Shown: in pieces, positions 46,613 to 58,008 of the stretch
Numbering within the stretch: position 1 is the stretch's first letter
Layout: the number at the start of each line of letters is the position of its first letter
Notes under the pieces: model-generated
Told to the model about the DNA's origin: nothing
What the model saw: only the letters and a program-made list of their open reading frames with translations
Databases searched by the model: none
Assembly: GCA_963966185.1 (NCBI GenBank)
Contig: CAWZYM010000020.1
Location: forward strand, 507,501-571,500
Source: Rhabditoides inermis
Taxonomy: Eukaryota; Nematoda; Chromadorea; Rhabditida; Rhabditidae
Length of the DNA stretch: 64,000 nt
Reading direction: 5' to 3'
Made by a program: the position numbers and the translations under genes

Positions 46613-48889
46613 TCGCGGGTGTTAAGCCTCTCTTGTCTCATTCAGAGTCTTTTTACAGAGGCTCCTCCGACACCTAACCCCCCGTGCCCCCTATTGTTCC
46701 ACACCCAACTTCCGGTCCATTTGGATGTTTATTTGCGCGATTGATCATCTCCTTGTTCACAGGTGGCTTAGAGCGAGGTGACAGTGAGTGAGTGTGTGAG
46801 TGAGTGAGAGGGAGAGCAAGTGAGAGTGAGAGGGACGACCCCCGCAGGCATGGAATATGCAGTGAGTGAGTGCGTGTTGCGTGGTCGGTCAAGTCGAATC
46901 GGAGATCTGCCGGCGAACCAGTTGCCTCGCACTGCCACTGTGTGCAACTGTCGTCTTATCTGATGCTAGAATGAAAGTGGATTCCGGCCGCCGCTTTCAC
47001 ATTTCTGTCAACTGTCCACTCTCTCTCTCTCCTCCTCCTCCACCTGTCGCCTCCTGGTCGCAGAGTTCACTCACCCCGATATTTCCGGTTGCGTTGACAT
47101 ATTTTGTGTGTGTTTTGCCGGTCCGACCCCACCGGCGCGGCTTATTTGATCACATAGTGCGAGTATCGACGGGCTATCGATTGCGGCTGTGATTTGTCGA
47201 GAGTTGACCTCGGCTGCTGTGCGTGGGCGTTTGGTGGTGTATGTGTGCGCTGGCGCGCGGGTTTTTGCCGTCCTTGGCCTGTTAGGGCTGCCTGAACAGT
47301 TTCCCGTTTACCCCCACGGCTTTTTGGTCGAGAGTGGGTTGCCCGGTCGGTGATGGCATGAACTCATCACGCACACTGTAATCGGTTCCACTCCCGACAC
47401 GTCTATATAGGCGCGCCGCCGGCTCCCTCCCCCTCTCCTCTGCTCTTCTGTACAGCACCCACCACATCCATTACACCCTCACGTGAGAGCGGGGTGATGA
47501 GCCACAGCTTCCCGGTTGTTGTTTACCCTTTTGTTTGTCCACTGGTCCCTCATTCCATCTCTCGCGAAGGCGGTGAATTTCGTATAATCGATGGCTAGGT
47601 GTGTGGCGGAATACTGATGAGTGTGGCGTTGTGGCATCGCCCGAACCGTGTCTGCTAACAGTATTGTGCACATAATGGTCGTTGTGCAGCGGCGGCTGAT
47701 ACCGGCTTTGGCCGGCGAGTGAAACCGTGTGTGTGTTCTGGGTGTGATGGATGATGTGCAACTACTGCCACACTCCCGACACACACCAGACGAGAGATTG
47801 TTGCATGTGCCCCACTCATCCCTTCCTTTTTCCCGTCTGCCAATGTCTCTCTCCCGGCTCTTTCGAATTCCAGTTTTCCCCTTGCCCCCGAGAGAAGAGA
47901 GAGAAAGCAGTTGAGTCGAAGGTCGAAGGCGTGTCTTTTTTTCAAACAGTCTACAGTCACTCTCGCTCTTCCCCTCTCTTCTATCAACAACGTGGCACTT
48001 TCTCTCCGATCGCAATCGAGATTCGGGCGAGCTCATTATTTCGGTACGCATTCCGCGGGCCGCACAAAAAGTGCGTGCACAGCTTGCCACCGCATCACTC
48101 GCAAACCACGCCCATTCTTAAATTATTCGAATTCTAACTGAATTTCGATTGTGCGATGTCGTCATTGTTTTGATTAGTGCCGTTCATTATGTTCTACTCG
48201 CAGCCATTCGCGGGTAGTAGTCTCGCAACGCCGCCGCAGTCTCCCACCTGCTGGTTTGACGCGATAATGCATCAGCTGATTTTCGCTTTCACTTTTCGCT
48301 CGCGTTTTTTTGCATTGTTCTTCTATGTTCTGTTCGTTTAATTGACATCATATGCTGAAAGCAAAACAGCGAAGGCGTTTTCAATTTGCGCAGCGGTCGT
48401 TTTCTGCTGTTGTGTTGTGTTGAATGTGTTGTCTCGTGTTCTCCGCTTCTATTCTACCGCCACAAGAGCTGGCGCGCTTTTTGATTGTTTGACAACAATA
48501 GGGATGGATCATAATATGCGAAATAGGGAGCGGTTGGCCATAGGAGAGCTGCGGCGGCGGTGCGCACTGTTTGCACATATCGCCTCTCTTTCACTCCCTC
48601 TCCTCTCCTCTCTCCCCACTCACCACTCCCTTCTGTGACCACTTTGTCGTATCGTTTTGCAACACAATCACCTGTTCCCTCCTCGCCGCGCGTTTGTCGC
48701 CCGTACTATTTCGAGCACCGAACATCTTCAATTTCCCCCCGTTGTTTCAGGTGATGTCCCAGTAAATCGTCGCTCGTCTCACCACACATAATATACTCGG
48801 GAAAAGAGAAGAAGACACTCACTAACTAACCACGGAGACTACTCGGTTCACCCTCACACACGCATACGGTAGAGAGAGACACGGGGACG

Positions 48890-51800
48890 ATGCGCTTCTG
48901 TCATCTCGTCGCTGCGGCGGCCCTCGTGCTAGCCTGCACCGCCATAGAACATGACTCGGTGGGTTACTAATTGATGGGAATACTGCGTTGTTTAGGTGGC
49001 TACTGATTGCGTGTCTAGTTAATTCGCATTACCTGTACTTGTCGATTACACTTCCCAGACTGCCAGACGGATGATTTGGCATGGTTTTGTTGACTCTGTG
49101 AGAGAAAGTTTACGGGCACTGACGGATGACTGTGTCTCGGGTTCTTGTGGCATGTTTGCTCGCTGTGCACCAACGATTGACGCTGAACTGCGGTCTTTTT
49201 ACGAACCCCGGGAAACGATCCGGCGAGAGCAATCTAGCGATCTGTGAAAGTGAAATACTGGGGTATTGATCGCTATTGAATATCGATTTTCAGAAGTTGA
49301 ACGAGGACGAGCCGACGCACACTGTAATCCGGTTGGTGAAGCGAGACGACGCGCTCGCCAGACAAATCGCCGAGGACCATGGCATGCACGTCAAGGTGGG
49401 CAGGGAGCGATGGAGGTGAGTATACTGTATGATTGCAGGGAGAGCCGTTCATGGACTCGCACTATTTCCTGTACCACTCGGACGCGTCGCTCAGCAGGCG
49501 GCGGAAGAGGATGGCCGTCGAGAGAATCGACCAGCACCCCGCTGTGAGTAGGGGAGGGGTGATAAACTGATAATACATACTATGACAAACACTATACACT
49601 ATAATACACTAAGCTAGATGAAACTATACACCATCATATTCTGATCACACCTTATCTCGCGTGTTCAGGTTGAATGGGTGGAGGAGCAGCGGGCGAAGCG
49701 GCGAGTCAAGCGAGACTACATCCACGACGACAACGCCCCCGTGGAGGAGGAGGAGGTGGGAGAAGAAGGAGAACGGGGGAGGGACGAGTTGTAGCCATAG
49801 ATGTGTTTGCTCGCGATGTTCCATTACGAGTCATATGTCTTACTAATAAACTATTTATACTAGTTTGTCTAATCTTGAAGTAGGAAGATTTGAAGATTGA
49901 CAGAGTTTGGTGTAGGTGTCGTCTCGGCGCCACTCTCGGGACGTGTTCGCTTCAATGGTGCATGTGAACAGGCGGCAGGCGCAGTCGCACAAGTTCGACG
50001 CGCCCCGCCTCCCCTTCCCCGATCCCCTCTACAGGGACCAGTGGTACCTGGTGAGTATGCTAGTCATAGTTTGAAAGCGTAGTTTGTCAGGTAGTTTTAT
50101 TCACGTCTACACCTCTTCACGACTGGTTCAGCGACATTTGTCAATCCGTCGTTTGTATCATATCTTACTGTAGCCATGAGAATAGTGCAGACTTGAGGGT
50201 TTTGTCAGTTGTCACTTGGCGCACTATAGGTGCACATAGAGTACACGAAAGCGAGGTTATGACAACGAGAGGTTATAAGAGGAAAGAGGACATGTTATTT
50301 GTGTAACGATGTTCGTTTGAGACTGGCGGCGCGGTGGGCGGATTCGATATGAACGTGCGCGAGGCGTGGCAGCTGGGCTACGCGGGCCGGAACGTCTCCA
50401 TCTCCATCCTCGACGACGGCATTCAGGTCGACCACCCCGATCTCGCTGTGAGTGATGAGAAGGTGGCGGATGAGATTAAGAGGGTGTAGACCGAGGCGGC
50501 GTATCCATCAGCCGAGTGCCGAGCACGAGTCCTTTTTTGGAAGTACGCGCCTTGTGTTATGCGGGCATGTGTTGTAGGCCAACTACGACCCCGAGGCGTC
50601 CACTGACATCAACGACCACGACTCGGACCCCACGCCGCAGAACAACGGAGACAACAAGTGCGTTTGGCTGGGTGTTCACTTTGTTCATTATGTTTGGGGT
50701 GTTGTGCATGTTGATGAGTTACCCTTTCTCGTGTACAGGCACGGTACGCGTTGTGCGGGCGAGGTGTCTGCTCTGGCGGGGAACAACGAGTGCGGAGTGG
50801 GCGTGGCGTTCAAGTCGAGGATCGGAGGAGTGCGCATGCTCGACGGACAAGTCAGCGATGCTGTCGAGGTGCGTGCGCGCCATCCGCTTCCCTCACGACG
50901 TTGTCCATTTAGGCTGCCTCTCTGTCGCTTCGCCAGGACCACATTGACATCTACTCGGCGTCGTGGGGTCCGGAGGACGACGGCAAGACGTTTGACGGTC
51001 CGGGTCCGCTGGCTCGCGAGGCGTTCTACAAGGGCATCAAGAACGGGCGCGGCGGCAAGGGCAACATCTTCGTGTGGGCGAGTGGCAACGGCGGCTCGCG
51101 GCAGGACTCGTGCTCGGCCGATGGCTACACCACCTCAGTCTACACCCTCTCCATCTCGTCCGCCACATTCGACAACAGGTGTGGTTGATTGATTTTTTTT
51201 ATCATTTTCTATTTATGATGTGCAGGCGTCCGTGGTACCTGGAGGAGTGTCCCTCATCGATCGCCACCACCTACTCGTCTGCCAACATCAACCAGCCCGC
51301 CATCGTGAGTATCGATTTATCGATTGGAACATTGGATGGATTGTTGATGGATTGCTGTGTGTAGGTGACGACTGACGTGCCTCGCGGCTGCACCAAGGGC
51401 CACACGGGAACGTCTGCGTCTGCTCCTCTGGCGGCCGGAATCATCGCCCTCGCCCTCGAGGCTAACCCCGCACTCACGTGGAGGGACATGCAGCACCTGG
51501 TGCTCCGCACTGCCAACCCCACGCCCCTCATCCAGAACCCCGGATGGAGTGTGAACGGAGTGGGCAGGAAGATCAGCAACAAGTTTGGCTACGGTCTCAT
51601 GGACGGGGGAGCGCTGGTGAAGATGGCCAAGCGATGGGAGACGGTGCCCGAGCAGCACATCTGCACTTACGAGTACAAGCTCGCCGCGCCCAAGTGAGTC
51701 GGGTTACGGTAGTCGGGGTAGTGAATGTGATTACGGTATGCTTCATACTGTGTTTTCAGCCCGCGTCCTCTGACCGGCCGCTTCCAACTCAACTTCACTC

Positions 51801-54800
51801 TGGATGTGAACGGATGCGAGACTGGCACGCCTGTGCTCTACCTCGAACACGTGCAGGTCATGGCCACCATCAGGTGAGGACACGCCTCTTTAGCCACGCC
51901 CCCACGTTGTCACTGTCTAGGTACGGCAAGCGCGGCGACCTGAAGCTGACGCTGATCTCTCCTGCGGGCACTCGTTCGGTGCTGCTGCCGCCTCGGCCGC
52001 AGGACTTCAACACGCAGGGCATTCACAAGTGGCCGTTCCTGTCGGTGCAGCAGTGGGGAGAGGACCCCAGGGGCACGTGGCTGCTCATGGTCGAGAGTGT
52101 CACCAACAACCCCGGACTCGGAGGTATGACGGGGGAGTGGAGGGGTGGAGAGATGACTCTCATACAGGCACGTTCCACGACTGGGCCCTTCTCTTGTACG
52201 GCACTGCCGACCCGGCGCAGAGGGGCGACGCCATCCACCCTCCGTCGGCGCCCCAGCAGCAGAGTGTGCTGGGCAGGGTGCAGCAGCTCACCTCGCAGGT
52301 CGGTGGGGCAGAGTGATGATGATGACGTGCACATGAGTGCGAGACGATGACTATGTAACGAGTAGCACAGGGTCTCTCTCGGTCGCGTTGCCCCCACAAC
52401 ATGCTTGATCTCACCCACCTCTATATAATACCCTTACATTACCCCTTCTCTGGCTAACCGAGAGTGCGTGCCTAGTAGCGGTAGTCGCATATCGGCTCTA
52501 ACGTTGCTCCACCAACCCACACACCCACTCGCGAGGAGGAGGCGTGTCGCGGCTGCAGTGCTTGTGCTTGTGTCGTCGTCGTGGCGTGTGTGTCTGTGTG
52601 TGCGTGTGTCTGTCCCCTCCCTGTCTGTGCTCCTTCTTCCCGCATGTGCACGTGTGTCCCTCGTTGCAGTCCCGTCTGATTGGCGCAGTGCGTCCGCGTC
52701 CGCGCCGTCCGATTGCGTTCTCGCGGGTGCGGCAGATGCCGATTCCGCAGCCGCGCTGGCAGCTGCTCGGCGGTCGCTGGGTGTGGAGCAACGTGCGAGC
52801 GGCGCGCGTCCGCCGCTACTAGGCTCGCCTCTCTCCCCCTCCCCCTCTTGCTGATGATGGTGTGGTGTGTACAGATCTCTCTGCCGGCGGTGCTGATGAC
52901 GTGTCAAGTGGCGGTGTTGTTGCTGATCGCAGTGGCGGCGGTGGTGGCGTGTCGCCGCGCGTCCACCGTCCTGCCCTAGCCCCTCCCTCCCTCCCTCGCA
53001 GTGCACCCTGCATGGTGTGACAGCCACCCCTACCCTTGCATGGTCTGCTCCTCCTACCCCTCTACCCACCCCGGTCACTCTGCTCGCCTTATGTGTACGT
53101 GTCTTTAGTCTGCGGAGCGCGCGCAGCCGAGCTATGACCGACTGCGGACCTACTTTTCCACCATGTTCAGTAAGATGTTTGGCGGCGAGTAGGCGAGAAA
53201 AGAGTAGTGAATGTGTGTACGTTTCATGTTGATACGTTGCCCTTCCATCCCCCTCCACCACGCGATTCGATGTTGTTGAGTAGCGTTGCCCCGCCCCATT
53301 CCGCCCCGCCCCTTTTCGTCTGTTCTGTACATAAGTGACCCCGCGTAAGTTTAGCGATGTTTGAGTTGTTTACGGGTCGTGTTTTCTTCTTTATAGCGGC
53401 ATTTCTTTCTGGGAGTGAGAGAACAAGTAACAGATTCTATGATATTGTGTATCTGGAGGTGTCTCTGTCTCTAGTGATGTCTGTATAGTATTTCTTTCCT
53501 TTCCTTCTCTCCGACTGACTATCTATTACTAACTGCTGTCTTCTCTCGTTTCTTTAGAGGTGTTGTTATTTGCAGGTGACAGGCGCTCGAAATGAAAAGC
53601 GCTCTGTGTCTGTAGAGAATGTGAATGGGAAGATGAGTGTGAGTCTGAGCACAGGCCTTATTACCCTCTATGTATTGCTCCTCTCTCTTCTGTGATACAC
53701 CCACATAGTCTGTGTTGTCATTGCTCACCCCGCCCTCTTTGATCCCGCCCCTCTTACGAAGACGACTATGAGAATTTTATGCTGTGTGAATGGTGATGCT
53801 CATTCGAATAAAGTGTTCTCTATGTGAGATGTTCTCCTCGATGTTGTGTGTGGGTCGATGTGGTGATGGTGGTGGCGCGATTGGTGCTTGGCTGGTGCTC
53901 GATTGTTTCCTTCTTTGGTGGTGCACCATGGCTGACTGAATGTGTCGTGAGCGAAGGTTGTTCGTGTTACATGTCGTTTTTGTCACTCCCCTGTGTTTGA
54001 AAACAAGCGCGCGAGAGAGACCCGTTTATGAGAAGTAGGAATAATAATGATTATGCTAATTGTGTACTGTAGTATACGGTAGTGTAGTTTGTGTTGCGTA
54101 GTGTAGCGCGTAGGCGTATGTATCCATGGTGCACCCGTTTCAGACGGAGCCTCCGGCCACCGAAGTGGCCTTCTCGGATCTCAACTCTGCCGGAAACTGT
54201 CACGAGGAGTGCAAGGGAGGGTGAGTCTAGACGGGTAGATACGGTACTGTAACGGCGGCATACGGTAATGTTTTGATTGCAGATGCACGGAGAGCGGGAG
54301 CGCTTCGGCGTGTTTCAGCTGCAAGCACATCACGCAGTCGATGCGCGGACGAAAGAGATTCAAGTGAGTGCGGATTGATTGATTGATTGGTTGATCGATC
54401 ACTGATTGGTCTGTACAGGTGTGTAACGCACTGCGACGACGGCTACTGGCTGGACGGCACGGACTGCAAGCTCTGCTCCTCCCAGTGCCACACGTGCAGC
54501 AAGGCGGAGGTAGGGGTAGTACTGTAGCGGAGTGTGCACGTACAGGTACAGGTACACGTACTCTCATCCAGGTGTGCGACACGTGTCCGGGCGCGCAGAT
54601 GCTGATCGACGTCGACCACTACGGGCAGTTCGACCACGGAAAGTGCGTGGACGCGTGCCCCGCCGGACTCGTCGCCGATTGTGAGTGGACTGCGAGAGGG
54701 GATGCGCTGATAGCAATGGTTTGGCAGACTGTGTGTGGTGTTATGCATCACTCCACACCTACTGGGGACAAAGGGAATACATTTGCTAGGTGTACTCGGC

Positions 54801-55646
54801 GTGTATGCTTGTGTTGCAGACACGTCGAACCTGGTGCAGGCGTCGTGTCGTCTGCGGGAGAACATGTGCGGCGAGGGCTACTACCTCAACGAGGCCACCA
54901 AGTGCTGGCAGTGCGACGACGCGTGCGGCAAGTGCCACGGCCCCGGTCAGTACATTTGTCTCATTGAAAACATGCAGTTGAGTTGTTATAGATTAATAAT
55001 TTTGTTTAGGTCCTTTGAACTGTGACACGTGCGCGGCTGGGTACGGGAACGTGTCGGTGGGCTACTGCCGGCCCTGCTGCGCGCCCGGACAGAGGCCGGA
55101 GGGATACCACTGCGGTGCGTCCAGAGACAATAGTCATACTGAATGGGAGTGGGAGGTGACGTTCTACACGTTGTAGAGCTGTAGACGTTGTAGACGTTGT
55201 AAGCCAGAGGGATACCACTGCGGTGCGTGACAATACATGACATGCATGTGTGAGAGCATCATGCAAGTTGCAGACAGTGATCAGAAATGAGTTATATAGT
55301 AAGAGTTGATGAGTGTCTGTGTTTCAGAGGACTGCACGAAGCCGCAGCCGGCGCGCTTCAACAAGGAACACTCGACTTCGTTCTTCTGGTCGTTCGTGTG
55401 GGTGGTGGTTGCTGTGGCGGTGCTCGGATGCCTCGCCATGATGATCAGCGCCGTGTTCAGGGAGCCCGCCAGTGTAGAGTGAGTGGGGGGAGGGGAGAGA
55501 GAGAGGGGAGAGAGAGATTCCGTTTCAGCTACACTCCCCTGCCGCACTACAACTCTGCGACGGACAAGGTTCGGATGTTGGATGATATGGACGACAGCGA
55601 CAGCGACGACGAATTGATGCTGCGATCCGGAGCGCCCATCAGCTGA
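48890..55646 (+). CDS. bli-4: Furin-type proprotein convertase (BLI-4-like), long isoform
   Basis: Signal peptide ([18 protein letters not shown]), prodomain with a furin self-cleavage site (RRVKR then DYIHDD), then the subtilisin-like domain: catalytic Asp in [14 protein letters not shown], His in [13 protein letters not shown], oxyanion Asn in [10 protein letters not shown] and Ser in [14 protein letters not shown]. The P domain follows (VSILFT-type fold: [44 protein letters not shown]). In the long form exon 54144 onward adds a Cys-rich furin-repeat region ([38 protein letters not shown]), a membrane helix ([20 protein letters not shown]) and an acidic tail ([13 protein letters not shown]) resembling the casein-kinase-2 sorting signal of furin. 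It cleaves secretory precursors, in worms notably cuticle collagens. Three alternative 3' ends lie between 52299 and 52979. Confidence 0.92.
52299..52316 (+). CDS. bli-4: Furin alternative end (a): read-through stop
   Basis: If the donor after LTSQ (52298) is not used, translation runs five codons (VGGAE) to TGA at 52314-52316, giving a soluble enzyme ending just after the P domain. Confidence 0.4.
   Translation, partial: VGGAE
52670..52821 (+). CDS. bli-4: Furin alternative last exon (b): basic C-terminus
   Basis: Acceptor CGTTGCAG at 52669 leads in phase 0, the same phase as the donor at 52298, into a 50-codon frame rich in Arg ([26 protein letters not shown]) ending in TAG 52819-52821. 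It has no membrane helix. Alternative soluble isoforms with unique tails are known for C. elegans BLI-4. Confidence 0.5.
52875..52979 (+). CDS. bli-4: Furin alternative last exon (c): membrane-anchor tail
   Basis: Acceptor GTGTACAG at 52874 opens in phase 0 into 34 codons dominated by a hydrophobic helix ([20 protein letters not shown]) followed by a short basic tail (CRRAS) and TAG 52977-52979. It would anchor the catalytic and P domains directly to the membrane without the Cys-rich region. Confidence 0.55.
   Translation: MSLPAVLMTCQVAVLLLIAVAAVVACRRASTVLP
53807..53812 (+). terminator. Internal polyadenylation signal AATAAA in furin
   Basis: AATAAA lies 830 nt after alternative exon (c) and before the long-form exon at 54144, and is followed by GT-rich sequence (GTTGTGTGTGGG at about 53844). 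This supports use of the early 3' exons. Confidence 0.55.
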
Positions 55647-56416
55647 TGTATCGATTGATATCATGGATATCGATTGATAGGGAGGGATGACTCTAGTCGG
55701 GAGTACAACAACGCAATGCCTTGGCGGGTCCATGACTCTACTTTCTTGCTCTCTCTATCTCTATCTATGCCAAAATTAGTGCCTTGTTGTAATTGGACTT
55801 TTTATCGTCGATTGGGCGGATTCTTGTTGTGTGCGTGTGTAAAATGAACTGAATTGAATAGAGTGCACGTGATAGTATAGTGTAGTCCGATATGTGTTCT
55901 TCTACTCTTATGTTGTTATATCTGTGTGCCTCGGGAGTTGTGGTGTTCTTTTTATATTTCAACGAGTCCCTATTCTATCGCGAGGTCTTTTTTTGTCGTA
56001 GTGAGATTTATCAAATATCACGACGATTTCTTTTCCAGCTGTGATTGTTGTCTGTGAAAATTTCTATAATTTCTACGATTTGCAAACTCGCTCTTCCTTT
56101 TTATATAGTATTTATATGTTTTATGATTGCCACAGAGTCATAATATATCACTTTCCGCAAACAGCAGGAAGTCGACAATAAATCGATTTTGGTCAAAAGT
56201 TGTAGTCTTGTTTGACCGTTCATGTGATAAGATGTTTGGATGCATTGCGATACCGAAAGGAAGAAGCGAGAGTGAAAACAAAAACATTTGCTTTCGTTTT
56301 CATTCCGCACGCACACTGTCTAGACGTGCTATTCGATTATGCAAATTCGTCTTATGTTGTTTGTGAAAATTGTTTATTTCTTGAATGATTGTGTATGATT
56401 ATGATTGCAGTGTCCG
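55647..56416. other. Furin 3' region and upstream region of COMMD6-like gene
   Basis: AT-rich, no coding exon seen. Presumably furin 3' UTR then the promoter of the downstream pair. Confidence 0.4.
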
Positions 56417-56417
56417 T

Positions 56418-56947
56418 GTATGTCGGATCGAGTGGGCGTTCGCAGAAGGGACGAGAAGAGCGAGGCCAGCCCCGCCAACAACATCCACAGCTTCGAGTGG
56501 ACTGCCTTCGTGAGTACCACTCTCCCTATTCCTGGCTATCTTATCGCGGGGTCAGCCCTCTCTACCGGTCAGTGGCTCTTTTCAATGAATGTGAGCAGCG
56601 ACCGTTCGGGCCCCTCTGCCATGAATTTGTTGCCGCAGCCGCTGCAATGTATAGTTTGAAATTCCGCTGATCATTCCGTATGCAATCGCTAGCGCTCTCT
56701 GTCTAAATGTTCTGTATATTGTGTTTATTTTATACTAATTGCTTTCCGTTGTGCAGCTGTCGAGCTCTGCCCTGTCGAACCCGCTGCAGTCTGCGCGTCC
56801 GCTGCTCCGTCTCGTCCTCCACTCGACCGACTCCCCCGCCTCTCCCCTCACCACAGAGTTCACCAAGAAGGAGGTTAGTGATCGATTGTTGTATTTGTAT
56901 CATCCATTATTCAGCTCGACGCGTTGATCGCCAGCCTGCCCAACTAG
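56418..56947 (+). CDS. COMMD6: Short COMM-domain protein (COMMD6-like)
   Basis: ATG at 56418-56420 shortly behind an acceptor-like TTGCAG. Three exons (to about 56511, about 56758-56872, 56915-56947) join in phase and give about 80 residues: a charged N-terminus, then IHSFEWTAFLSSSAL, PLLRLVLHSTDSP, LTTEFTKKELDALIASL and a stop (TAG 56945-56947). The Trp followed by Ser-Ser, a beta-strand pair and a final Leu-rich helix match the COMM domain. The lack of an N-terminal helical domain and the total length match COMMD6, the COMM-only member. COMMD proteins form the Commander complex with CCDC22/CCDC93, which recycles receptors from endosomes. The fit is by pattern and moderate. Confidence 0.6.
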
Positions 56948-56959
56948 ACGTGCGCCACG
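56915..56959 (+). promoter_or_regulatory. Possible shared cis/trans splice acceptor of a tight operon
   Basis: TTATTCAG ending at 56914 is the acceptor of the last COMMD6-like exon. Only 12 nt separate that gene's stop (56947) from the DHODH ATG (56960), so the same acceptor could receive a spliced leader and give a DHODH mRNA with a 45-nt leader region. Confidence 0.4.
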
Positions 56960-57965
56960 ATGAACAACGTCTACCCCAAGCTCGGCACGGGCTTGATAAC
57001 GCGGTGAGTATTGATAGATATATTGATTATCGATTGATTGATGGTCAGGTCGTCGATCTACGTGATTGGCGGCGGCGTGATCGGCTACTGTGGTCTGGAG
57101 ATGCTGGGTGGCAGCGAGAACTTTTACAAAAAGGGGGTGAGTGAGTGGAGGGGCGAGAACGGGCATATTAATGCATAATTGATCGATTGATTGATTGTAG
57201 GTGATGCCGTTTGTGCACAAGATGATGGACGGCGAGACGTCGCACCGTCTGGCGGTGCGTCTGGCGGCGGCCGGTCTGATTCCCCGCTGGGGATGGAACC
57301 ACAAGGAGTACGACGAACTGCACTGCGAGGTACGGTGGGGGAAGGAAACAGGGGGTGTGATCCTGTGATGAGTGATGAGTCCATATTTCCAGATGAATTA
57401 CGGTGTGGAGGTACGGTAGGAGAAGAAACGGGGCTGTTTGGGTTCATAAGTTCATAAGAGTTTATTTTTTAGGTTCTTGGCAAAAAACTCAAGAACCCGC
57501 TCGGACTCGCGGCCGGTTTCGACAAGGTGAGTTGCTTTTTTTATAGTTTTATATTGATTTTACTATGCCTTAGGACGGAGATGCGATCAATGGATTGGCG
57601 GAAAGCGGCTTCGGACTGATTGAGATTGGCTCGATCACTCCCATTCCGCAGGACGGAAACCCCAAGCCCAGAGTGTTCAGACTGCTAGAGGATGAGGTAG
57701 GCGAGAGAGAGAAAGGAGTAGGTAGAGGGGGAGAATGCATATAATTGCAGGGTGTAATCAACCGATACGGCTTCAACAGTGCCGGTGTGGGACGGGTACA
57801 ACAGAAGGTGGGAGGAGTGTTGATGTTGTTGTTGTTGTTGTTTACCGTTGTTATGTAGGTGAAAGCTGCGAGGGAGGCGTGGTCGCAGCCTGGGGCCGAC
57901 AAGCTCGCTGTGTTCGGAGTCAACCTCGGCAAGAACAAGCTCACCAAGGACGCACAGTGAGTACG

Positions 57966-58008
<43 letters not shown>

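Larger units (their letters stand above)
44464..48889. other. 4.4-kb gene-poor interval upstream of furin
   Basis: No exon chain could be assembled. Contains CT tracts at about 44990-45042 and 46558-46612 and a GA tract at 45666-45722. Probably 3' UTR of the CUB-LDLa gene followed by the regulatory region of furin; no specific element identified. Confidence 0.5.
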
